Shown here: positions 6,160 to 12,746 of the stretch, piece by piece
Layout: every line of letters begins with the position of its first letter
Numbering within the stretch: the first letter of the stretch is position 1
Position numbers and translations under genes: made by a program
The notes under the pieces: model-generated
Told to the model about the DNA's origin: nothing
What the model saw: the letters and a program-made list of their open reading frames with translations, nothing else
Database searches by the model: none
Assembly: GCA_029560455.1 (NCBI GenBank)
Contig: JAKQKW010000151.1
Coordinates: 1-12,746, forward strand
From: Candidatus Rifleibacteriota bacterium
Lineage (GTDB): Bacteria > Riflebacteria > Ozemobacteria > Ozemobacterales > Ozemobacteraceae
Reading direction: 5' to 3'
Length of the DNA stretch: 12,746 bases

Positions 6160-6948
6160 TCAGTGCATGAATTTTTCAGAGGTGAGAATTTTCTGGGTCT
6201 GAATGAATTCTTCTTTTTCTGATTCTGGCAAAAAGACCGCTGAAGCAAAGCCTTCGCTGGCGGTTGATTTAAAAACGCGGCCACCGCGGTTGCGGGTTTC
6301 CTGCCAGGTTGCGGCATTTTCGCTGACAAGGGCGAATTCTTCTGGCACTTCAACTTCGACGGTTACTGCGGCAAAGTCAACCGGAAAGACGCCCCATTTG
6401 GATACCAGCGGGCCAACCATAAAGCGGCGCCCGTATTTTTCGCGTTCAAAGAGGCGGGTGAAGTCGTCGAGCAGAAAGCCGCGTTTTTTGTCGGTTTCTT
6501 CTCTTTCCTGTTCACGCAAAGCCTTGCGAACGCTGTCGATGCTGTAATTAACAGAGATTTTAGCGTTCAGCTCAAAGACAATGCTTTCATCGGGCTGAAG
6601 CGTAAACGCATGTCTTGATTTATCACGGCGGTAACCGATGTTTTTGCCGTTGACGCTTACTTTGACCTGATTCTCTGAGGTCGGGTAGAGAATCCGGAAT
6701 TTTACCGAACTGTCGACGGCATTTTTCCCCTGATTCTTGATGGCGACCTTCAGAGAAGACTCGGCATCGCTGCCGTAGACTTTGACACGGGCGTCACAGC
6801 TGGTTACCTGAAAGTTTTCGGAAAGACCTTTTTCGATAATCAGCTCGGGGAATCTGGGCAGCATGTTGCGCGGCGAAGCGGACAGACTGCTCGAGATGAC
6901 CAGCAGGAAAAGTATCAGAAGCCCAACGTTGGTTTTTTTCATGTTCAT
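6160..6948 (-). CDS. Secreted protein of unknown function (262 aa)
   Basis: I do not recognise the family. The start at 6948 is chosen because GGGAGGT (6953-6959) lies just upstream and the first residues form a signal peptide: MNMKK, a hydrophobic core, then SSSLSA with likely cleavage near residue 24. An ATG at 6942 is an alternative; a longer reading from 6999 would include the promoter and is rejected. Residues about 45-135 alternate hydrophobic and polar residues and look like a beta-sandwich. A charged, probably helical stretch follows (138-175), then a second beta-rich part (185-240). The mature protein has a single Cys (residue 51), no lipobox and no transmembrane helix, so it is likely free in the periplasm or secreted. 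It is transcribed alone from its own strong promoter, divergent from the PHP gene and convergent with the murJ-like gene. Confidence 0.8.
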   Translation of the reverse strand: MNMKKTNVGLLILFLLVISSSLSASPRNMLPRFPELIIEKGLSENFQVTSCDARVKVYGSDAESSLKVAIKNQGKNAVDSSVKFRILYPTSENQVKVSVNGKNIGYRRDKSRHAFTLQPDESIVFELNAKISVNYSIDSVRKALREQEREETDKKRGFLLDDFTRLFEREKYGRRFMVGPLVSKWGVFPVDFAAVTVEVEVPEEFALVSENAATWQETRNRGGRVFKSTASEGFASAVFLPESEKEEFIQTQKILTSEKFMH

Positions 6949-6976
6949 GTTTACCTCCCAGTAAATGGGTAAGCGA

Positions 6977-7006
6977 ATTATAGAGGTATTTGTCACCAAA
7001 TGTCAA
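6977..7006 (-). promoter_or_regulatory. Sigma70-type promoter of the 262-residue secreted protein
   Basis: On the minus strand TTGACA (7001-7006) and TATAAT (6977-6982), both perfect, are spaced by 18 bp. Transcription should begin near 6970, leaving a leader of about 22 nt that contains the GGGAGGT ribosome site. Confidence 0.87.
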
Positions 7007-7034
7007 AGCACTGGAAGTTTTGCTGCTGATGGTT

Positions 7035-7040
7035 TAAAAT
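7035..7040 (+). promoter_or_regulatory. Possible -10 element of the PHP phosphoesterase gene
   Basis: TAAAAT (5 of 6 matches) lies 43 bp before the TTG start in the 135-bp divergent gap 6949-7083. No convincing -35 box is visible (CTGGAA or TGGAAG at the expected place), so the call is tentative. Confidence 0.28.
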
Positions 7041-7083
7041 GCCTTAAAACAGCCAATCTGCCTGACCGCGAAAGGACCGGACC

Positions 7084-7950
7084 TTGAAAAAAACAAAGAC
7101 AGTTTATGCCGATCTGCACACACACAGCACCGCTTCGGATGGTATGCTCACTCCGGAGCAGCTGATTGAAAAGGCGAGCGGTATCGGTCTGGGGGTAATT
7201 GGCATTACCGACCATGACAGCATCGACGGGGTTAGGGCCGGGGTTGCTGCCGGCGTTCGCCATGGTGTGCGCGTGGTGCCGGGTATCGAGCTTTCGTGCG
7301 GCTGGGAAGGCCGAGATTCATCGGTGCATGTGCTGGGTCTGTTTGTAAACCCAGAGTCGCCTGCATTGATCGATCTTCTCGAGGCTCAGAAAAAGTCACG
7401 CTATACCCGCGCTCTCAAGATTCTTGATCTGCTTCGACAGCAGGGGTTCGACATGACCGAACTGGCTCAGAGCTTTGCCGATTCGCCGGACAAGGTTCTC
7501 GGTCGCCCTCATCTTGCGAGATATCTTGAGGCAAAGGGTTACGTAAAAGACTTTCAGGAAGCATTTGACAAATATCTGCTGCGCGGTCGCCCGGCTTATG
7601 TGCCCAAAGATCATGTCGAGCCCGAAATGGGCATCGAGATAATTCACGCAGCCGGCGGTATTGCAGTTCTGGCTCATCCCGGGCTGATCCCCGACTGGGA
7701 CCGAGTCTGGGATAAAATTCAGAACATGCCGTGGGATGGGATTGAAACCTACTATTCAGAGCATTCGAACAGTGATGTGCGCAAATTTCGGGCAGTTGTG
7801 GAAAGTCATAACTGGATTTCCACCGGCGGCAGTGATTATCATGGCGATTACGGCAAGCATGTCGATCGTCTCGGTCAGACGGGATTGTCGCAGGAACAGT
7901 TTGTCGAGCTGCTCGACAAGTGTGCGGCGCGCGGCGTCAGGTTTTTCTGA
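7084..7950 (+). CDS. PHP-domain phosphoesterase, YciV/RNase AM-like
   Basis: A 288-residue cytoplasmic metal-dependent hydrolase of the PHP family. Metal ligands are all present: H12 and H14 in DLHTHS, D43-H44-D45 in ITDHDS, E69 in GIELS, H82, H143 in GRPH, H198 in AHPG, and D251/H253 in GSDYHG. The length and the GRPHLARYL motif (140-148) match the YciV/TrpH group. Characterised members remove the 3'-phosphate from 3',5'-nucleoside bisphosphates or act as a 5'-3' exoribonuclease on short RNA and on rRNA 5' ends (RNase AM). Which substrate applies here is inferred. The start is a TTG, chosen because AAAGGA (7071-7076) lies 7 nt upstream and no ATG fits before the DLHTHS motif. Its 3' end overlaps the histidine kinase gene tail-to-tail by 14 bp. 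Confidence 0.9.
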   Translation: MKKTKTVYADLHTHSTASDGMLTPEQLIEKASGIGLGVIGITDHDSIDGVRAGVAAGVRHGVRVVPGIELSCGWEGRDSSVHVLGLFVNPESPALIDLLEAQKKSRYTRALKILDLLRQQGFDMTELAQSFADSPDKVLGRPHLARYLEAKGYVKDFQEAFDKYLLRGRPAYVPKDHVEPEMGIEIIHAAGGIAVLAHPGLIPDWDRVWDKIQNMPWDGIETYYSEHSNSDVRKFRAVVESHNWISTGGSDYHGDYGKHVDRLGQTGLSQEQFVELLDKCAARGVRFF

Positions 7951-9445
7951 TTCCCGGCGTTTCTTCCTGGGTTTCCAGGGGGAGGGTGATGGTGAAGGTT
8001 GTTCCTTCGCCGACCTTGCTGGTGACCATTATTGTACCCTTGAACAGCTGAACGATACGATGTGATACGGCCAGGCCAAGGCCGGTGCCGTGCCAGTCAC
8101 GTTTGGTGGTAAAAAACGGGTCGAAAATCTGGTCGAGCTGGTCTTCAGGAATGCCGCAACCAGAATCGCTCACCTTGATGACCGCCGAGGGAACCGGCGT
8201 TTCAATCTTGGCCAGTTCAACTGTAATCTGCCCGGCGCCGGTGATTGCCTGCGAAGAATTCAGCAGCAGGTTAACCAGAAGCTGTTGAAACTGGTTTTTG
8301 CTGCCGCGCAGGCTGCAGCCCGGGTTGGCATGCAGAAACTGAATCTCGATTTTGTCATTTTCTCTCTGGTAGCGAAGAAGCTTGAGTGTTTCTTCGATCA
8401 GCGGCACGAGATCAAAATGGTTGCCTTCAAAGCGTTCCTGGCGCGAGAAAACCCGCAGGTCATCGATGATGCGGGTTATGCGGCTGATGTTGGTCAGGAT
8501 CAGGTCGAAAATTTCGCGGCGCTTGGTTTCGTCAGGGCCGGCTTTCTGCAGAATCTGAACAGCATTTGAGATGCCGGTGAGCGGGTTGTTTATCTCATGA
8601 GCGATGCCGGCTGTCAGAATGCCGAGCGCATTGATTTTTTCGGTTCTGGCGAGAACCTTTTCCATGTTGTGTTTTTCGGTGACGTCGCGCAGCACGACCT
8701 GAACCAGTGGCTTACGTGCATCAGAAAGTTCGGTTGGTATGCCGCGGATTTCAAGAACTGACGGAAATCCGCGCGGAAAACCGGTAATCATGGTGCGGGT
8801 GACAATCAGTCTTGTTTCGTAGACTTTGGCGGTCAGGCGCCCGATTTCGCCGAAAATCGGGGAGGTGGCACTCAGGGATTTGATGCTCATCCCCGGTTCG
8901 ATCGCGATATCTTTTACCGGCACAAGAGTGCTGAAGCGCGAGTTGACGAAAACCAGCTTCGACTGATCTGAAAACAGCATGATTCCGTCGGGTGAGTTCT
9001 CGATGAGCTGACGATAGCGCCTTTCAGAAATTTCGAGGTCGCGGGCGAGATTGTCGATGCGCAGGTGCGCTTCAATACGTGCCAGAAGTTCGCTGCTCGA
9101 GAACGGTTTGACGATGAAGTCGTTGGCGCCGGCTTCAAAACCTTCGAGTTTTTCTTCAAGACTGCCCTTGGCAGTGATAAAAACGACTCTCAGGGTGCGC
9201 ATGTCGGCATCGGCGCGAATACGCCGGCAGACTTCGAGCCCGTTGAGCTTGGGCATCATGATGTCGAGCAGCAGAAGGTTTGGCTTGAACTGTCTGATTT
9301 TTTCGAGGCCGTCGAGACCGTCAAAGGCCTGGCAGACCTCGTAGCCTGAAAGGGTCAGGGTTTCCTGGAGATAATCGCTGATGTCCGGTTCGTCTTCAAT
9401 GATGAGAATCCGGTTGAGATTATCGCCTGACGCTGACTGGTTCAC
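7937..9445 (-). CDS. Receiver-PAS-histidine kinase hybrid signalling protein
   Basis: A 502-residue soluble two-component protein. Residues 12-128 are a response-regulator receiver domain with acidic E17/D18, phospho-acceptor D61 ([10 protein letters not shown]), T91 and K113 (VKPF). Residues about 141-258 form a PAS-like sensor segment. The kinase follows: H-box [10 protein letters not shown] with H283, N-box with N392 and N396, G1 box DSGCGIP (427-433), F-box DPFFTTK (442-448) and G2 box GTGLGL (453-458). No transmembrane helix is seen, so the input is probably cytoplasmic: phosphorylation of its own receiver plus a PAS cue. No DNA-binding output partner lies nearby, so the target is unknown. 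The start is GTG; GAGGT (9456-9460) lies 10 nt upstream, inside the end of the rlmD-like gene, whose stop is only 4 bp away. The two genes therefore look co-transcribed. Confidence 0.9.
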   Translation of the reverse strand: MNQSASGDNLNRILIIEDEPDISDYLQETLTLSGYEVCQAFDGLDGLEKIRQFKPNLLLLDIMMPKLNGLEVCRRIRADADMRTLRVVFITAKGSLEEKLEGFEAGANDFIVKPFSSSELLARIEAHLRIDNLARDLEISERRYRQLIENSPDGIMLFSDQSKLVFVNSRFSTLVPVKDIAIEPGMSIKSLSATSPIFGEIGRLTAKVYETRLIVTRTMITGFPRGFPSVLEIRGIPTELSDARKPLVQVVLRDVTEKHNMEKVLARTEKINALGILTAGIAHEINNPLTGISNAVQILQKAGPDETKRREIFDLILTNISRITRIIDDLRVFSRQERFEGNHFDLVPLIEETLKLLRYQRENDKIEIQFLHANPGCSLRGSKNQFQQLLVNLLLNSSQAITGAGQITVELAKIETPVPSAVIKVSDSGCGIPEDQLDQIFDPFFTTKRDWHGTGLGLAVSHRIVQLFKGTIMVTSKVGEGTTFTITLPLETQEETPGIRKT

Positions 9446-9449
9446 TTTT

Positions 9450-10733
9450 TTACTGACCTCGGACGAATACGCTCAGGGTTTCCATGTGGAAAGTGCCCGG
9501 GAAAAGATCGAATGAATAAACGCTGTCGAGTTTGTAGCCCATCTGCTTGATCGCCTTGGCATCACGCCTGAAGGTCATCGGGTTACATGACAGGTAGGTA
9601 ATCAGCCGCGGTTTGATTCCCGAAAGCCCGCGCAACACCCGATGCGAAATGCCGGTGCGGGGTGGGTTCATGTGCAGGGCGGCGATGACGCCCTTGGTGA
9701 TCGGAGTGTTGAAAATGGTTTCAGCCTTGCGGCAGAGAAAGCGGCTTTTTGATGAGGTGCGCGTTTTCTGGTAGGCGAGGGCATCCTGGTATGAGGAAAT
9801 GTTGCACTCGACGCCGTGTACTTCTTCAAAGAGATTTTCGAGCAGAAAGGTCTGGGTGCCGCAGCCGCAGTAAAGGTCGATAAACTTCCCCTTGTGCTGT
9901 GAAGCCTGGTAGATCGACATCAGAGTATGAAGAATCGCTTCGGCTCCTTCGAGATTGTTCTGGAAAAAGGAATTTGGTGATATTCTCCAGTTGCGGCCCA
10001 TAAAAGAGAATGGTTCCTTTTCGCGAACCAGGGTGAGATGATTTCCCATTTCTGAATGGGCTTCGAGCCGGCTCAGACTATCGGTCTGATCGAAAAAGGC
10101 CTGCATGCTTTCAAGTGTTTTCTGCCCCGGCGCACCTTTGAGATGAAAAGCGCAGTGTTGCTGAGGTGACAGGGTTCTGATGATAACAGTATTGATATTC
10201 TCGGCGAGCTCACGGTTCTCGGGGCGGTTGAGATGTTCTTCGAGCCGGTCGTAAACTTCGAGGTTGGGTCGGCACTGAACGATGCAGCCCTTCATTGAAA
10301 CGACGTCGTGCGAACGGTATTTATAGTTGCCGAGAATTACCTGGTCGCCGTTGATAGCGACTTTTAATTCCATTTTGTTGCGGTAGCCGGTCATCGGCAG
10401 AGGTTCCATCGGGTAGATGTGTTCCGGCTGCAGGGGCTTGAGAATGAAGCGCAGTGCTTCTTCCTTCTCGTGGCGCTGGGTTTCCGGCAGAATGTGCAGC
10501 CAGTGGCAGCCGCCGCATTCCGGAAAGTTGGGGCATGGCGACTTGCGCCTTTTACCTGATTCTTCAACAATATTTTCGATTTCGCCGCGACGGTAATCAG
10601 TTTTATCTTCGGTGATTTTTATGTCGAGTCGATCGCCCGGTGCACCGTAGGGTACAAAGACCACCTTGCCGTCTTCTGTATGCCCGAGTGAATCGATTCC
10701 ATAGGTCATGCGTTCAATTAAAACATTTTCCAT
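9450..10733 (-). CDS. rlmD: 23S rRNA (uracil-C5)-methyltransferase, RlmD/RumA family
   Basis: A 427-residue SAM-dependent enzyme that makes 5-methyluridine, most likely in 23S rRNA. Residues 1-58 form a TRAM RNA-binding domain. The iron-sulfur ligands are C67, C73, C76 (CPNFPECGGC) and C150 or C154. The methylase domain has FFQNN (256-260), the SAM motif DLYCGCGT (286-293), the nucleophile C383 in YLSCNP, and E418 in FPGTFHME. The motif that is normally DPPRxG or DPARxG reads NPPRTG (356-361), so a usually acidic residue is Asn. The start at 10733 is chosen because AGAGG (10741-10745) lies 7 nt upstream and the TRAM domain begins at once; the longer reading to 10805 adds an unrelated sequence. 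Site specificity (U1939, U747 or a tRNA site) cannot be told. It heads an operon with the kinase gene. Confidence 0.9.
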   Translation of the reverse strand: MENVLIERMTYGIDSLGHTEDGKVVFVPYGAPGDRLDIKITEDKTDYRRGEIENIVEESGKRRKSPCPNFPECGGCHWLHILPETQRHEKEEALRFILKPLQPEHIYPMEPLPMTGYRNKMELKVAINGDQVILGNYKYRSHDVVSMKGCIVQCRPNLEVYDRLEEHLNRPENRELAENINTVIIRTLSPQQHCAFHLKGAPGQKTLESMQAFFDQTDSLSRLEAHSEMGNHLTLVREKEPFSFMGRNWRISPNSFFQNNLEGAEAILHTLMSIYQASQHKGKFIDLYCGCGTQTFLLENLFEEVHGVECNISSYQDALAYQKTRTSSKSRFLCRKAETIFNTPITKGVIAALHMNPPRTGISHRVLRGLSGIKPRLITYLSCNPMTFRRDAKAIKQMGYKLDSVYSFDLFPGTFHMETLSVFVRGQ

Positions 10734-10835
10734 GCGCGTTCCTCTTTGTTGGTTAAAGCTGCCTGGCAGCGGGTCTGCAGTATGGCGTCGCAGACTGAAA
10801 GGCATTCAACAGCACATTTCCGTTGAGCCGGGCCC

Positions 10836-10865
10836 AAAATACCGCATTTGCTCAATAAATGTCAA
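10836..10865 (-). promoter_or_regulatory. Sigma70-type promoter of the rlmD-like operon
   Basis: On the minus strand a perfect TTGACA (10860-10865) is followed after 18 bp by TATTTT (10836-10841). The leader to the ATG at 10733 would be about 95 nt. It lies back to back with the rpsO promoter in the 273-bp divergent gap 10734-11006. Confidence 0.72.
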
Positions 10866-10898
10866 CAATTAGATTTTTTTGCCGGGGCTTTTTATCTT

Positions 10899-10927
10899 TT
10901 GCTTTGCCGGCGGAAATGTGTTACAAT
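10899..10927 (+). promoter_or_regulatory. Promoter of the rpsO-pnp operon
   Basis: TACAAT (10922-10927) is preceded by TG one base upstream (10919-10920), an extended -10. TTGCTT (10899-10904) lies 17 bp upstream as a moderate -35. Transcription should start near 10934, giving a leader of about 73 nt. Confidence 0.65.
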
Positions 10928-10933
10928 TAGCGC

Positions 10934-11006
10934 CGTATGCTCGACTAGGGTTGTACCTCAACGCAGGCAATTCTTGGTCCTGCAACTAATTATAAGGAGA
11001 TTTGCC
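10934..11006 (+). promoter_or_regulatory. Structured rpsO leader, candidate S15 autoregulatory RNA
   Basis: The predicted 5' leader can form GCAGG (10963-10967) / CCTGC (10979-10983), and GTTG (10950-10953) can pair with either CAAC at 10959-10962 or CAAC at 10983-10986, so alternative folds are possible just before the AAGGAG ribosome site (10994-10999). S15 is known to repress its own mRNA through varied leader structures in several bacteria. That this leader does so is inference. Confidence 0.3.
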
Positions 11007-11276
11007 ATGTCTGTTACCAAAGACGCAAAAACCAAGGTTATCGAAACTTACAAACTGTCTGACAAAGACACCGGCTCACCTGAAGTTCAGGTCGCCCTGC
11101 TCACCGAAAGAATCAACAATCTTTCTGCCCACTTCGAAAAAAACCCGAAGGATCACCACTCAAGACGCGGTCTGCTCAAGATGATCGGCGCCCGCAAACG
11201 CCATCTGGCCTATCTGAAGAACAAAAACAACGAACGTTATCTCTCTCTCATTCAGAAACTCGGCCTGCGCCGCTAA
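11007..11276 (+). CDS. rpsO: 30S ribosomal protein S15
   Basis: The protein has 89 residues, exactly the usual S15 length, and reads [20 protein letters not shown] onward with the family hallmarks [35 protein letters not shown] and a basic end LGLRR. S15 binds the central domain of 16S rRNA early in 30S assembly and forms a bridge to the 50S subunit. The ATG at 11007 has AAGGAG (10994-10999) 7 nt upstream; a longer reading from 10848 would run through the promoter and is wrong. pnp follows after 9 bp, the classical rpsO-pnp arrangement. The usual upstream neighbour truB is absent here; a divergent rlmD-like gene lies there instead. Confidence 0.98.
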   Translation: MSVTKDAKTKVIETYKLSDKDTGSPEVQVALLTERINNLSAHFEKNPKDHHSRRGLLKMIGARKRHLAYLKNKNNERYLSLIQKLGLRR

Positions 11277-11285
11277 GGGGAAGTA

Positions 11286-12746
11286 ATGCAGAAATTTGAA
11301 ATCGTAGCTTGTGACCTGCAGTCACAGACTGTAACCTTTGAAACCGGCGCACTCGCCGGTCAGGCATCCGGGGCCGCCGTGGTCCGCTGTGGCGACTCAG
11401 TGGTTTTTGCCGCCGTCGTCGCCAGCAAAGAGCCAAAAGAAGGAACAGACTTCCTGCCGCTCACCGTTGACTACTCAGAAAAAACCTACGCTGCCGGTAA
11501 AATTCCCGGTGGTTTCTTCAAGCGCGAAGGTCGCGCCACCACCAAAGAAATTCTTACCAGCCGCCTGATCGATCGCCCGATCAGACCAATGTTTCCTGAA
11601 CACTATCACAACGATATCCAGCTGGTGACCTATGTTCTGTCATACGACAAGGTCAATCAGGTCGATATTCTGGCCATGAATGCCGCCAGTGCCGCGCTGA
11701 TGGTTTCCGAGATTCCGCTCGTTGATGCAGTAGCCTGCGTCAGAGTCGGCAAGGTAGACGGTAAACTCGTTCTTAACCCGTCACCCGCTCAGCTCGAACA
11801 TTCAACAATCGAAATGGTCGTGGCCGGTACCGAAAAAGCCATCACCATGGTTGAATCAGGTTCTGCCGAAGTTTCTGAAGAAGAACTGCTCGAAGCTCTT
11901 GGTTTCGCGCACGACAACATCAAGAAACTGGCCGCCGCCCAGAAAGAACTGGCTGCGAAGGCCGGCAAACCGAAGACCGCTGTGCCGACCCCGGCTCCTG
12001 AGCCCGAAGTCGAAGCGATCATCAACGGTCTCGCCGCTGATATCAAAGATACTTTGAGCACTGCCGAAAAAACCGAGCGTGTCGAAAAGTTCCGCCAGAT
12101 CGACGTCAAACTCAAAGAGATGCTCGTTGCCCGCCTCGGTGAAGAAGTTGCGCCGACCAAGAAAGACGCCGCCAAGCGCCTGCTTGAAAACGCTATCTAC
12201 ACCGAAATGCGCCGCATGATTCTCGAAGACAGCCGCCGCATCGACGGTAGAAAACTTACCGACGTTCGCCCGATCAGCTGCGCCGTTGGTTTCCTGCCCC
12301 GCACCCACGGTTCTTCACTGTTCAACCGCGGCCAGACCCAGTCACTCGGCATCGTTACCCTCGGCGCCAGCGGTGATTCTCAGGTCATCGACGGTCTCGA
12401 CGATGAATACAAGAAGAAATTCCTGCTGCACTACAATTTCCCGCCCTTCTCGACCGGTGAAACCAAACCGATGCGCGGCCCAGGCCGACGCGAAATCGGC
12501 CATGGCGCCCTGGCCGAAAGAGCTCTGAAACAGGTCGTGCCCGCAGATTTCCCCTATACCATTCGTGTCGTCAGCGAAATCATGTCGAGCAACGGTTCTT
12601 CATCAATGGCCTCGGTCTGCTCAGGCAGCATGGCTCTGATGGATGCCGGTGTTCCGATTAAAGCTCCGGTGGCCGGTATTGCCATGGGCCTTATCAAAGA
12701 GGGCGACAATTACAAGATCCTCAGCGATATTCTCGGCGATGAAGAC
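11286..12746 (+). CDS. pnp: Polyribonucleotide nucleotidyltransferase (PNPase), 3' end outside the window
   Basis: A phosphorolytic 3'-5' exoribonuclease of RNA turnover and often part of the degradosome; it can also polymerise nucleoside diphosphates. The 487 codons in the window contain the first RNase PH domain with GGFFKREGR and TSRLIDRPIRPMF (about residues 75-100), the helical linker, and most of the second, catalytic RNase PH domain: RRIDGRKLTDVRPI, PPFSTGE, REIGHGALAERAL and the SNGSSSMASVCSGS motif. The window stops inside LSDILGDED, where the family continues with the catalytic Asp region, so the KH and S1 RNA-binding domains lie beyond the edge. An Ala/Pro/Glu-rich stretch (PTPAPEPEVEA) occurs in the linker. 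The ATG follows rpsO by 9 bp with GGGGA just upstream, so the two are co-transcribed. Confidence 0.97.
   Translation, partial: MQKFEIVACDLQSQTVTFETGALAGQASGAAVVRCGDSVVFAAVVASKEPKEGTDFLPLTVDYSEKTYAAGKIPGGFFKREGRATTKEILTSRLIDRPIRPMFPEHYHNDIQLVTYVLSYDKVNQVDILAMNAASAALMVSEIPLVDAVACVRVGKVDGKLVLNPSPAQLEHSTIEMVVAGTEKAITMVESGSAEVSEEELLEALGFAHDNIKKLAAAQKELAAKAGKPKTAVPTPAPEPEVEAIINGLAADIKDTLSTAEKTERVEKFRQIDVKLKEMLVARLGEEVAPTKKDAAKRLLENAIYTEMRRMILEDSRRIDGRKLTDVRPISCAVGFLPRTHGSSLFNRGQTQSLGIVTLGASGDSQVIDGLDDEYKKKFLLHYNFPPFSTGETKPMRGPGRREIGHGALAERALKQVVPADFPYTIRVVSEIMSSNGSSSMASVCSGSMALMDAGVPIKAPVAGIAMGLIKEGDNYKILSDILGDED

Noticed and set aside
10734..10805. A 24-residue N-terminal extension of the rlmD-like protein.
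   Set aside because: The internal ATG at 10733 has a good ribosome site 7 nt upstream and the TRAM domain starts there.
10881..10911. GCCGG (10881-10885) and CCGGC (10907-10911) as a possible terminator or operator hairpin upstream of rpsO.
   Set aside because: The loop is about 21 nt, there is no following T-tract, and no gene ends there; it overlaps the rpsO -35 region by chance.
10848..11006. A 53-residue N-terminal extension of S15.
   Set aside because: S15 is 89 residues in nearly all bacteria, and the extension spans the promoter and leader.
11851..12308. Open frames on either strand inside pnp.
   Set aside because: They are out-of-frame shadows; pnp motifs run continuously through the span.

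Overview
The window carries ordinary chromosomal genes of a bacterium with about 50 % GC. Several signs suggest a cell with a periplasm or cell-surface export: a membrane-anchored PpiD/SurA-type folding factor, two small Sec-exported proteins and a MurJ-type flippase. The phylum cannot be fixed from the sequence. The RqcP protein looks like the Firmicutes type, while the giant parvulin protein and the unrecognised secreted protein suggest a less-studied, possibly uncultured lineage. There is no sign of phage, plasmid, CRISPR, tRNA or rRNA.

Layout. Positions 1-4134 are all on the minus strand: a 981-residue parvulin-repeat protein (1189-4134) with a consensus promoter, a strong hairpin terminator, then rqcP and rsmA (KsgA), which overlap by 8 bp; rsmA runs off the left edge. 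On the plus strand come a tiny Cys/His/Asp-rich exported protein (4382-4627) with its own terminator and a short MurJ-like flippase (4703-5989). A REP/BIME-like palindromic element lies at 6030-6118. A secreted protein of unknown function (6160-6948, minus) is divergent from a PHP-domain phosphoesterase of the YciV/RNase AM type (7084-7950, plus). The latter overlaps tail-to-tail by 14 bp with a receiver-PAS-histidine kinase protein (7937-9445, minus). That kinase sits 4 bp downstream of an RlmD/RumA-type 23S rRNA m5U methyltransferase (9450-10733, minus). The right end holds the classical rpsO-pnp pair on the plus strand; pnp runs off the right edge.

Functional themes. Much of the window concerns RNA and ribosomes: rsmA, rlmD, rqcP, rpsO, pnp and the PHP nuclease/phosphatase. 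A second theme is the cell envelope: parvulin chaperone, MurJ-like flippase and secreted proteins. Four minus- or plus-strand genes have recognisable sigma70-type promoters, three of them with a TTGACA box and an 18-bp spacer.

I saw no clear new multi-gene system. The most unusual items are the architecture of the 981-residue parvulin protein (a beta-rich domain inserted inside the catalytic parvulin fold, and three tandem copies of the parvulin entry motif), the Cys/His/Asp miniprotein, and the shortened MurJ whose start codon lies exactly where a leaderless transcript would begin.
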